A stretch of DNA of 64,000 bases from Streptomyces sp. NBC_01276 (GTDB lineage Bacteria > Actinomycetota > Actinomycetes > Streptomycetales > Streptomycetaceae), in contig NZ_CP108442.1 of NCBI RefSeq assembly GCF_041435355.1, positions 7,252,501 through 7,316,500 on the forward strand, in the 5' to 3' direction. The notes under the pieces are model-generated. The model ran no database searches. It saw only the letters and a program-made list of their open reading frames with translations, and was not told the DNA's origin. A program made the translations under genes and the position numbers. Of the stretch, positions 43,201-50,025 are shown piece after piece; position 1 is the stretch's first letter, and every line of letters begins with the position of its first letter.

Positions 43201-45183
43201 GACGTCGCCCGGGGAGCTGAGCCAGTAGCCCTGCACGGGGCCGTTGTACGGGACCCAGAACACCAGCAGGTCGCCGTCCGTGTAGTGGAAGCCCAGCTGG
43301 TGCTGGCCGCCGGCGGCGGGGATCCGCAGGTCGTGCGTCAGCACGGTGGAGTCGGCTTCGATGACGCGCACCTGCGCGGAGTTGGCGACGATGACGTACG
43401 GCCAGGCGTCCATGACGGTCAGGTGCCGCCGGTTGCCGGCGGGCGACAGCGCGGTGACGGCCTCTTCCCAGGTGGGCCAGACGAGTTCCTCGAACAGGCC
43501 GCCGCGCAGGGTGCGGGCGAGGATCTCGCCCAGGTCGGCGGCGGCGGCCCGGGAGACCTCCTGCGGGGCGAGCGCGAGCGCCTCCGCGGGGAGCCAGGTC
43601 AGCCGCCGGATGGCCTCGGGCAGGTCCGGCAGGGCGGCCGCCGTGGAGGCCGCGGCCACCTGGGCGACCCAGTCGGCGAGCAGCGCGCGGCTGCCGGGGC
43701 ATTCGGCCAGGCGCCGCACGGTTCCGCGACCGCCGGATCCGTTTCCGTTGAAGCGGTCCAGGGTGCGCAGGAAGGCGGGCCGCAGCCGTTCGTCGGCACA
43801 CAGCGCGCTCAGGTCGCGCGGCTCGGGGGACTGGGCCCACTGGTCCAGGCCCATGAAGCCCTGCCAGGCGTTGCCGGGATCGGCGACCGGCAGGCCGAGG
43901 GAGAGCAGGAGGTCGATGAGGTTCACGTCCTGGAGGGCCAGGCGCAGGCCGTTCTCGCGTCCCGGCAGGGCCAGTTCGGTGCGCAGCCTTTCGGCGCAGC
44001 GCGTGACGAGCGAGAGGAGGGCGGGCAGCGTCGCCGGGATGCCCCAGCCCGCGTGGCGGGCCGTGTGGAAGCGCTCCAGCCAGCCGGCCGTGCCGTCGGG
44101 GCAACGCTCGGCCTCGGGCAGGGTGCCGTCGGCGAGTCCGGCGGTGGCGCCCGATTCCTCCAGCACCTCCAGCCACAGCGCGGCCAGTTCACCGGCCTCG
44201 CCGCCGCCGCTGCCGGGCATCATCGCGAGCAGGGTTCCGCGGACCGACGGAACGCGCCGGGCCAGGGCGACCAGCGCGGTGCGGTGGGACTTCCACCAGC
44301 CGGTCGCGGCCCGCAGGGTGGCCGGGAGCGGCAGCAGTTCGGCGAGGTACTCCTGCTCGGGTTCGCCGCCGGTCAGCCCGGCGGCGCGGGCGAGGCGGCG
44401 CAGCTCGGTGGTGGCCTGCGCCGAGGGCGGGAGCCCGCCCGCGGTGCGGCGCACGCACAGGCGGCGGAAGCGGTCGAAGGCCTCGGCGGGGGAGACCCGG
44501 GCCGAGAGCTCCTTGCCGTATCCGGTGAGGACCTTCACCGGCAGGGCACCGGCCAGGGCGAATTCGAGGAAGACGGCGTCGAGGCGGTCCTCGTCGACGG
44601 TCAGGCCGTAGCCGGCCTCGCTGGTCCGGGCCCGGCCGAACAGCTGGGCGGCGTACGTGGTGTTCTCGACGCCGAGGAAGACGCGCGCGGCCTGCTCGTA
44701 GAAGACGGGCAGGAAGTGCGGGACGGCGAGGGCGAGCCGGTCGGCGAGCTCGTGGCAGGCGTCGAGGGCGGCCTTGGGCTTGGTCTTGGCCTGCCGCGCG
44801 AGCCGGTCCAGCTCGGGGACCACGGCGAGGGCGTGGTGGCCGTCCTCGGGGTGGTGCACCAGCACCCATTCGGGGAAGCCGAGCGCCTGGCGCCGGCCGA
44901 GACCGACGACGGACGGCTCGCCCTGCGGCACGAGGCCGAGGAAGCCGGCGGCGAGGTCCTCGGCGGCGCCCAGCTCCGCGGCGGCGAGCCGGACGACGAC
45001 CCGGTCGTCCCCGAGCGCGGGGTGACGGTAGGTCCGGGCGGTCAGCGGGACGGCGGCGGGCCCGGCACCGGTGGTGCCGACGGGCAGGACGGCTCCGGCG
45101 GCCAGCAGTGCGGCGTTCGCGCCCTCGCCGCCCTCGCCGCCCGCGGTGGTGTCAGTGGTGCTCATAGTCTCGGTGGTGCTCAT
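40213..45183 (-). CDS. Giant protein of the MoxR/VWA cassette, unknown function
   Basis: A 1,656-residue protein, the largest in the window. I recognise no catalytic motif, signal peptide or membrane helix. It starts MSTTETMSTTDTTAGGEGGE and is then a long mixed helical and beta protein. A central section is rich in Trp/Tyr and Asp/Gly turns (about residues 580-900, for example HYTDGDLLVFWVPYNGP and NYWSVRSEHVTLPLPGGGR), which could be a beta-propeller-like fold. Its ATG overlaps the DUF4132 gene stop, so the two are coupled. It may be a scaffold or sensor, replacing the long part of the E. coli YehI protein. Codon bias is uniform. Confidence 0.88.
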   Translation of the reverse strand: MSTTETMSTTDTTAGGEGGEGANAALLAAGAVLPVGTTGAGPAAVPLTARTYRHPALGDDRVVVRLAAAELGAAEDLAAGFLGLVPQGEPSVVGLGRRQALGFPEWVLVHHPEDGHHALAVVPELDRLARQAKTKPKAALDACHELADRLALAVPHFLPVFYEQAARVFLGVENTTYAAQLFGRARTSEAGYGLTVDEDRLDAVFLEFALAGALPVKVLTGYGKELSARVSPAEAFDRFRRLCVRRTAGGLPPSAQATTELRRLARAAGLTGGEPEQEYLAELLPLPATLRAATGWWKSHRTALVALARRVPSVRGTLLAMMPGSGGGEAGELAALWLEVLEESGATAGLADGTLPEAERCPDGTAGWLERFHTARHAGWGIPATLPALLSLVTRCAERLRTELALPGRENGLRLALQDVNLIDLLLSLGLPVADPGNAWQGFMGLDQWAQSPEPRDLSALCADERLRPAFLRTLDRFNGNGSGGRGTVRRLAECPGSRALLADWVAQVAAASTAAALPDLPEAIRRLTWLPAEALALAPQEVSRAAAADLGEILARTLRGGLFEELVWPTWEEAVTALSPAGNRRHLTVMDAWPYVIVANSAQVRVIEADSTVLTHDLRIPAAGGQHQLGFHYTDGDLLVFWVPYNGPVQGYWLSSPGDVLTLDSSANYWSVRSEHVTLPLPGGGRATGGGVLHRGDSKLPVERPVISDGTSYWVWERGEAGGEAGWAEYDPTTGLHGRRSLPGFLADALRDHPSGSTLPDNVGQNWLRPTPTVEGSVLGAPVDGLLGWRAVRVPGQGWHGSDNAGRSVTLGEGSRIPHHAVTLPGDDRPRAVSSDWRTLTLTDPEGAAVSRMSADHNSAAYSTHGAELPPLPYWYCLRARDPEGSAALRAVDTATAGALLKTVAEAGKGADVPALVAAALPGVAAPALLGGVTAAVRGALVQQRALARVSDDLTRGPVAPRSAPADRGPADHLLDGALDGLVGNGYYRHGGESDATYRFLRTLAKAAGDTAAEGVPGRLHLDVPKLANSAFPWTGPFLEQPAAVAYRMAVAGTTDEQRAALRRVLGEAGALGVDSAEGCAARWRRVRVRLDSALLVGSGGRARNPRHRSVLPLGGGALLAVTDHSEVLPDGQEFDGLLHDPSGAFAVPAPYAQVGAGSTVGDPERAAGWLAAFLDEADRRGPAPWFASAAEEFARLTGVSAALAALVLAGLPRLDSYERAFLSAELRAVLGVKATDAAHARDDLKELGFGVRRELVAALLPAEPARLWTDGPDAAAAARVWNQRVGRRTPVPEWVLAEASRDVRTSWPAHRALPELLGPASSPVLSADVEWAVRGDHAEPVVPVGRCFDASALSGAMALTAWLAHRLPAGHPVRACLPPALTAVRQRLAAPGLLLAAGHYTSLTDFRTAAGTPTETGEGYERYGAVVLATHDDRPRPALRTALLDSTGSDPYLPLLRGVDQQPSPAETALRLAHDPAFAALLADPGAPVAGAVAKDGTWWTQDPSRSVPELVAETEAACGLGADAAALYLMLLAMPDPTDRNTARWTGWKPARIKAARAELAATDLVVQAGRTRAGRTLFLPGGWAEPGSPVLPVEQWKLSMYPAAPGGSPVLGVLVPTEPAADLYRRAWGRVREGDVPRFEQLRVKRTAGRRR

Positions 45184-46037
45184 GCGTCCCCGCCCTCCTC
45201 GATCTTGCGCCCGGCGTACAGCGCCGCGGCCATCCGCATCCCCTCGGACCAGGCCACCGGTCCGACCTCGCCGAGCCGTACGGCCCGGCCCTCCTCGTCG
45301 TGCCAGTTCAGCGGCCCGGTCTCCGACTCGTCCTCCCAGTAGGGCTCGCCGATCCAGACGGCCGCCTCCACCGCCCGGCCCGAGTCGCGCACCTTGCAGG
45401 TCGCGTAGCCGCCCGTGACCCGGTAGCCGAGGCCGGTGGCACGGGCGGCGAGGCTGAAGCGGGAGGGGAAGGTGCCGCCCGCGTAGTCCCGTACCTCGGT
45501 GGCGGCGGGGGAGAGGTCCGCGGGCTTCGTCCAGGTCGCCCGGTGGATCTGCTCGACCCGCTGGGTGATGTCCAGTTCGGCCGCGAACTCCCGTACGTCG
45601 TCCAGGTCGGGCAGCAGCACCGGGTGCGGCAGGGTCACCGTGAGCGGGCGCAGGCGTACGGTCTCGCCGTCGAGGTTGACCACCTTGAGCTCCCCCTCGG
45701 CGGTGGCGTCGCGCAGGAAGCCCACCTCGTCGGGGTCGCTGTCGGGGACGACGGCCAGGTCGCGCAGCGCGGCCTGCCAGGCCTCGTCGGGCCACACCCG
45801 GGCGAGGAGGGCGGTCGGCACCGGCAGGGAGGACACCATCCAGGTGTCCACCTGGGCGGCGCAGGAGGCCTCGTGGCGGTCGAGCCACTCGGCGAGCCGG
45901 CGCAGCCGGTCCACCTCGGGGTGGTCGCGCAACGCCTTCGGGACCGTCTTCAACTGCCGCCCCGCGGGCCGACGCACCGCGACCCGCCCCTCCACGAGGG
46001 CGATCTCGTACCCCTCGTCCAACGCCAGCCAAGCCAT
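45180..46037 (-). CDS. DUF4132 family protein (YehI C-terminal-like)
   Basis: A 285-residue protein resembling the DUF4132 domain found at the end of E. coli YehI (MolR): GRQLKTVPKALRDHPEVDRL, LAEWLDRHEASC, DTWMVSSLPVPTALLARVW and a C-terminal GYRVTGGYATCKVRDSG. No enzymatic motif is visible. It is the first gene of the cassette; ATG 46037 is preferred over upstream codons because GGAGG lies about 11 bases before it and the conserved part starts there. A terminator of the MFS gene separates it from the next upstream gene. Family assignment is from memory of the pattern and should be searched. Confidence 0.8.
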   Translation of the reverse strand: MAWLALDEGYEIALVEGRVAVRRPAGRQLKTVPKALRDHPEVDRLRRLAEWLDRHEASCAAQVDTWMVSSLPVPTALLARVWPDEAWQAALRDLAVVPDSDPDEVGFLRDATAEGELKVVNLDGETVRLRPLTVTLPHPVLLPDLDDVREFAAELDITQRVEQIHRATWTKPADLSPAATEVRDYAGGTFPSRFSLAARATGLGYRVTGGYATCKVRDSGRAVEAAVWIGEPYWEDESETGPLNWHDEEGRAVRLGEVGPVAWSEGMRMAAALYAGRKIEEGGDA

Positions 46038-46193
46038 CAGCCCGTGCCCCTCCGCCTGTCCGAAAATGGTCTTGCGCAGCCCGGTGCAAGGCGCCAACGC
46101 CTGCTGAGCTGCGGTATGTCGGGAGACTAGCGAGCCCCACTGACAACGCCGTCCGCAGGGCTGCCCGAAGCGCGCGGAGTGCGGACACGACAA

Positions 46194-46222
46194 GGCCCCC
46201 CGGTCCGTGGGACCGGGGGGCC
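46194..46222 (-). terminator. Terminator after the MFS gene
   Basis: A perfect 13-bp stem, GGCCCCCCGGTCC with GGACCGGGGGGCC, and a 3-base loop, starting about 20 bases beyond the MFS stop. Confidence 0.8.
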
Positions 46223-46244
46223 GTGTGCGGGAGGTGGCGGGGGA

Positions 46245-47801
46245 TCAGACGGCGTCGGCGGTGTCCGAGACCTTCTCCGAGACCTTCTCCGCGTCCTTCT
46301 CCGCGTCCTTCTGCGGGGCCTCCGCAGCGGCGGGGGCGCCGCCCGGGGCGGCCGTCGCGGACACCCGGGGCCCGTGGCCGGAACGCAGGCCGAGCCAGCT
46401 GATCACGGCGACCAGCGCGAAGGCTCCGGCCCCGATCCAGAAGGTGAGGGTGAACCCGGATTCGGCCGGCAGGGCCGGAACGCCCGCAGGGAGGTGCTCG
46501 ATCGTCTTGGACGCCAGGATCGTGGTGACGATGGCGCTGCCGATCGCGCTGCCCGTGGAGCGGGAGATCGAGTTGATGCCGTTGGCGATGCCGCTCTGGT
46601 GGTGCGGGACGCTCGACATGATCACGGCGGGCATGGCGGCGTAGCCGAAGCTCACGGCCGCGCCGACGACCAGGCCGGCGCCGATGACCGAGAAGGTGTG
46701 GCCGTGGTCGAGGGCCAGCCAGCCGAACCCGACGGCGCCGAGGGCGGCGGCGAGGCCGAGCGCGATGCGCGGACCGCGGTGGCGGACCAGCTGGCCGCCG
46801 ACGGGGGAGGCGAGCAGCGAGACGATCGCGCCGGGCAGCAGGAACTCGACGGAGGCGCGCAGGATGGACGCGTCGAAGCCGTAGCCGGTGAGCTTCTCGG
46901 GCATCTGGACGAGGTAGGAGACGCCCAGGAAGTTCGCGAACATGCCGAAGCCGACGAGGATGCCGGCCAGGTTGGCCATGAGCACCGGACGGTGGACGAA
47001 CATCTTCATGTCGACGAGGGGTTCGCTCACCTTGCGCTCCACCAGGACCCAGACGGCGGTCATCACGGCGGCGCCGGCGAAGCTGCCCAGCGTACGGGCG
47101 GAGGACCAACCCCACTCGTGGCCCTGCGAGATCGGGAGCAGGAGGAGCAGCAGGGCGATGCCCAGGGTCAGCGCGCCCAGGAAGTCGGTGCGCCCGCCGG
47201 TCTTGTGGCGGGTGGCCGGGACCAGGAAGACGACGGCCAGCAGGGCCAGCGTGGCGAAGCCGGTCGCCATCCAGAAGGCGTTGCGGTAGTCGGCGTCGGT
47301 ACCGGAGGTCAGCAGGCCGGTCGCGACGAGCGCCAGGCCGCTGCCGAACGCCAGGGTGCCGCTGACCAGGGCCATCGCGCCGGGCAGCTTCTGCGGGCGG
47401 ACCTCCTCGCGCAGGACGGACAGGGCCAGCGGGAAGATCGCGGTGGCGGCGCCCTGGAGCACCCGGCCCAGGATCAGCAGCGGCAGCGAGGTCGCCAGCG
47501 CGGCCACCACGGAGCCCGCGACCATGACGCCGAGGACGGCCACCAGGGTGGGCTTCTTGCCGTGCTGGTCGCCGAAGCGGCCGAGCAGCGGGGTGAAGAC
47601 GGCGGCGGACAGCAGGGTGGCGGTGGTCACCCAGCTGACGTTGGCGGTGGAGGTGCCGAGGTCGTTGCGGATCAGGCCCAGGATCGGTACGGGCAGGGTC
47701 TGCATCATCGACACGACCATGGCGGCGAGGCTCAGGGCGAAGACGATGACCGTCTCGTTCCTGTTCCTCGCTTCGGCGGGGGCGGATGCGGCGGAGCTCA
47801 T
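46245..47801 (-). CDS. MFS drug-exporter (DHA2, 14-TM type)
   Basis: A 518-residue major facilitator protein with about 14 hydrophobic helices. Motif A appears as GRFGDQHGKKPTL and motif C region as LVSGTLAFGSGLALV. It should export a toxic compound using the proton gradient. The C-terminal tail (about 40 residues) is charged and repetitive (KDAEKDAEKVSEKVSDT) and probably cytoplasmic. ATG 47801 is used; a TTG three codons upstream is possible. It is divergent from a MarR gene with palindromes between, so substrate-dependent induction by that repressor is likely. Confidence 0.94.
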   Translation of the reverse strand: MSSAASAPAEARNRNETVIVFALSLAAMVVSMMQTLPVPILGLIRNDLGTSTANVSWVTTATLLSAAVFTPLLGRFGDQHGKKPTLVAVLGVMVAGSVVAALATSLPLLILGRVLQGAATAIFPLALSVLREEVRPQKLPGAMALVSGTLAFGSGLALVATGLLTSGTDADYRNAFWMATGFATLALLAVVFLVPATRHKTGGRTDFLGALTLGIALLLLLLPISQGHEWGWSSARTLGSFAGAAVMTAVWVLVERKVSEPLVDMKMFVHRPVLMANLAGILVGFGMFANFLGVSYLVQMPEKLTGYGFDASILRASVEFLLPGAIVSLLASPVGGQLVRHRGPRIALGLAAALGAVGFGWLALDHGHTFSVIGAGLVVGAAVSFGYAAMPAVIMSSVPHHQSGIANGINSISRSTGSAIGSAIVTTILASKTIEHLPAGVPALPAESGFTLTFWIGAGAFALVAVISWLGLRSGHGPRVSATAAPGGAPAAAEAPQKDAEKDAEKVSEKVSDTADAV

Positions 47802-47840
47802 GACTGGCAAGACCTTCTTACTGCTTCAGGACGCAGATGT

Positions 47841-47860
47841 TTGATGTCATCAAGTACTTG
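47841..47860. promoter_or_regulatory. Candidate MarR operators (left pair)
   Basis: TTGATG-T-CATCAA (47841-47853) overlaps a perfect CAAGTACTTG palindrome (47851-47860). They lie about 40 bases upstream of the MFS start in an AT-rich stretch. MarR repressors bind such short inverted repeats. Confidence 0.5.
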
Positions 47861-47901
47861 GATGAAGGTAGCCAGCAATAGTTAAGGTGGTCAAGTAAAA
47901 G

Positions 47902-47916
47902 GTTGATAATGTCAAC
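47902..47916. promoter_or_regulatory. Candidate MarR operator (right)
   Basis: GTTGA-TAATG-TCAAC is a perfect inverted repeat 25 bases before the MarR ATG. Its half-site (TTGA/TCAA) matches the left palindrome, which suggests autoregulation. Confidence 0.5.
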
Positions 47917-47940
47917 GATCCTGGCGTACGCTCCGTGGGT

Positions 47941-48381
47941 ATGAGCGCCACCGCCCCCCACACCCCCAGCAAGCTGGAACTCCTCGAACTGCTCGCCGCC
48001 ATCGGCACCGCGCAGTGGCGGGACTTCGCCGCGGCGGCCGGCCGGTACGGACTGACCTCCACGCAGGCGAAGGTCCTGGCCCAGCTGGAGGGCCCGGTCC
48101 CGATGCGCGGCCTCGCGACCCTCCTGGCCTGCGACGCCTCGAACGTCACCGGGATCGTGGACCGGCTGGAGGCGCGCGGACTGGTCCGGCGCGAGGCCTC
48201 CGCCGCCGACCGGCGGGTCAAGAACGTCGTCGCGACGGACGAGGGCCGCGAGACCATCCGCCGGGTGCGCGAGGAGATGCAGGCCACGCACGGCGCGCTG
48301 GACACCCTGGACGCGGCCGAGGGTGCGACGCTCTACGCCCTGCTGGAGCGACTGCGCCCCACCATGGAGCGCAGCGCCTGA
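47941..48381 (+). CDS. MarR family repressor
   Basis: A 146-residue MarR regulator with the winged helix in the middle (GPVPMRGLATLLACDASNVT, then VDRLEARGLVRREASAADRR). It is divergent from the MFS exporter and probably represses it and itself through the palindromes in between. ATG 47941 is chosen; a GTG two codons earlier is equally open. One Cys lies in the recognition region (LLACDAS), so redox control cannot be excluded. The ligand is unknown. Confidence 0.92.
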   Translation: MSATAPHTPSKLELLELLAAIGTAQWRDFAAAAGRYGLTSTQAKVLAQLEGPVPMRGLATLLACDASNVTGIVDRLEARGLVRREASAADRRVKNVVATDEGRETIRRVREEMQATHGALDTLDAAEGATLYALLERLRPTMERSA

Positions 48382-48394
48382 CGGTCCGCCGCCC

Positions 48395-48868
48395 TCAGTC
48401 CTGCGGCACGGCGGCGTCGAGCGCGGCCGTGAGGCGGGCCAGGCGCACCTGGAGCTCGCGGATCTCGGCCAGCTCGAAGCCGGTGGCCGCCGCGATCCGG
48501 CGCGGGACCTCCACCGCGCGCTCGCGCAGCGCGGCGCCCTCGTCGGTGAGGACCGCGTGCACCGACCGTTCGTCCCGCACGCTGCGCTCGCGCCGGATCA
48601 GGCCGGACGCCTCCAGTCGCTTGAGGAGGGGGGAGAGCGTGCCGGAGTCGAGCCGCAGGCGCCGCCCCAGTTCCTTGACCGGGGTCGTGCCGTTCTCCCA
48701 CAGCACCAGCATCACGAGGTACTGGGGGTAGGTCAGGCCCAGGTCCTTCAGCACCACCCGGTAGAGGCCCCCGAAGGCCCGGTTCGCGGCGCCCAGGGCG
48801 AAGCAGATCTGCCCGTCGAGGCGGAGGAAGTCCTGGTCGCGGAGGGCGGCTGCGGGCTGCTCGGTCAT
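48395..48868 (-). CDS. ohrR: OhrR, organic-peroxide-sensing MarR repressor
   Basis: A 157-residue MarR-type repressor. The N-terminal Cys of OhrR is present (Cys 22 in LDGQICFALGAANRAF), and the YPQYLVMLVLWE and DSGTLSPLLKRLEASGLIRR segments are typical of OhrR. Oxidation of that Cys by organic hydroperoxides releases DNA. It is divergent from ohr, with a near-perfect palindrome between. ATG 48868 is preferred over a start eight codons upstream because the fold begins there. It converges on the MarR gene at 47941 with only 13 bases between stops. Confidence 0.94.
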   Translation of the reverse strand: MTEQPAAALRDQDFLRLDGQICFALGAANRAFGGLYRVVLKDLGLTYPQYLVMLVLWENGTTPVKELGRRLRLDSGTLSPLLKRLEASGLIRRERSVRDERSVHAVLTDEGAALRERAVEVPRRIAAATGFELAEIRELQVRLARLTAALDAAVPQD

Positions 48869-48901
48869 GCGCGCCAGTGTACCGGAGCACACTCGCGAGC
48901 G

Positions 48902-48923
48902 ATTGAGTTGTGCACAACTGAAT
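48902..48923. promoter_or_regulatory. OhrR operator between ohrR and ohr
   Basis: A 22-bp near-perfect palindrome centred on TTGTGCACAA; the arms ATTGAGTTGTG and CACAACTGAAT match at 10 of 11 positions. It overlaps a possible -35 (TTGTGC, 48908-48913) for ohr, with TCTATT 17 bases downstream as a weak -10. Confidence 0.7.
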
Positions 48924-48988
48924 TGTGTGCTCTATTTGTGGTCAGGGGCGGCCCCGAGCCGCCCCACCCCCTGCGAAAGGACCTCCCG

Positions 48989-49399
48989 ATGGACGCGCTG
49001 TACACCGCCGTCGCCACCGCCAACGGCCGCGAGGGCCGCGCCGTCAGCTCCGACGGCCAGATCGACCTCGCGCTCGCCATGCCCCCGGCGCTCGGCGGCA
49101 ACGGCCAGGGCACCAACCCCGAGCAGCTCTTCTCCGCCGGCTACGCGGCCTGCTTCGCCAGCGCGCTCGGTCTCGTCGGCCGCCAGATGAAGGTCGACAC
49201 CGGTGACATCTCCGTGACCGCCGAAACCTCCATCGGCCAGGACGCCGGCGGCTTCGGCCTCGCCGTGACCCTGCGCGTCGAACTCCCCGAGTCCCTCGCG
49301 GGCGAGACCGGCACCCTGCTGGTCAAGCAGGCCCACGAGGTGTGCCCCTACTCCAAGGCCACCCGCGGCAACATCCCGGTCGAGCTCGTCGTCGAGTAG
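48989..49399 (+). CDS. ohr: Ohr, organic hydroperoxide reductase
   Basis: A 136-residue Ohr/OsmC-family peroxidase. The two redox Cys are present: Cys 55 in GYAACFASAL and Cys 119 in HEVCPYSKATRGN. It reduces organic hydroperoxides in the cytoplasm using dithiol donors. Length and motifs match the family without gaps. ATG 48989 has GAAAGG eight bases upstream. It is divergent from ohrR and should be induced by organic peroxides through the operator between them. Confidence 0.97.
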   Translation: MDALYTAVATANGREGRAVSSDGQIDLALAMPPALGGNGQGTNPEQLFSAGYAACFASALGLVGRQMKVDTGDISVTAETSIGQDAGGFGLAVTLRVELPESLAGETGTLLVKQAHEVCPYSKATRGNIPVELVVE

Positions 49400-49407
49400 G
49401 ACCGGCA

Positions 49408-49425
49408 CCGGGCCCCCGGGCCCGG
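49408..49425. terminator. Short hairpin after ohr
   Basis: CCGGGCCC and GGGCCCGG form an 8-bp stem between the convergent ohr and membrane-protein genes. No U tract. Confidence 0.4.
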
Positions 49426-49453
49426 ACCCCGTGGCCCGGGCGGGCGTCCCCTC

Positions 49454-49849
49454 TCAGGACGCGCGCCGGGCGGCCACCACCGCGCACACCCCCGCCATCG
49501 GCAGCTCCGCCGCGAGCGCCAGCACGAGCGCCATGCCCTGACCGCTCGTGCCCGCCGAGGTGGCGACGTCGAACCAGGCGTCCATCAGGAGCAGCGCGGC
49601 GGTGGCCGCCGCCACCGGCGACACCCTCGGGTCCCCCTTGCGCAGCAGCGCCCCCGTCCCGGCCAGCCCGACGGCCAGCATCGCGTCGAGGCCGATCCAC
49701 GCGGCCGACCAGTTGGACACCTCGGCCGTCGCCGGCATCGTCGTGGCCAGCACCACCATCCACGGCAGCAGCGCGACCCCCGCGCCGGTGAGCACCGTCG
49801 ACAGGCGGGGGGCGCGCCGGGTCCGGAACAGGGGGGCGGCGAGGGCCAT
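49454..49849 (-). CDS. Small four-helix membrane protein
   Basis: A 131-residue protein with about four transmembrane segments (around 18-38, 52-66, 78-98 and 106-126) and short loops; it reads as a typical actinobacterial integral membrane protein without known motif. It starts MALAAPLFRTRRAPRLSTVL. A basic N-terminus suggests the inside. It converges on ohr and is divergent from the histidine kinase gene. No function can be assigned. Confidence 0.8.
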   Translation of the reverse strand: MALAAPLFRTRRAPRLSTVLTGAGVALLPWMVVLATTMPATAEVSNWSAAWIGLDAMLAVGLAGTGALLRKGDPRVSPVAAATAALLLMDAWFDVATSAGTSGQGMALVLALAAELPMAGVCAVVAARRAS

Positions 49850-50025
49850 GGCTGCGGGTCTCCTTCCGGCCCGCCGGACCGTCCGCCGGGCACACCACCA
49901 CTCTCGTTCCGCGCGCCGCGAAGATCAGTAGCTCCACCGTCCGAACCGGGGGTGGTGCCAGGTACACCCCCCACCGGGCACCAGGGTGGTGGTCGGCCGA
50001 TGATCACTGCGATTACCGTACGGAC

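Noticed and set aside
39052..45342. A plus-strand open frame of over 2,000 codons opposite the giant gene, MoxR and the DUF4132 gene start
   Set aside because: It is rich in Gly, Arg and Gln, has no domain, and is explained as the complement of high-GC coding DNA; the minus strand has real domains and coupled starts.
47841..47916. Attachment site or insertion scar suggested by palindromes in AT-rich DNA
   Set aside because: No integrase, no direct repeats at a distance; divergent MarR/MFS promoter explains it better.
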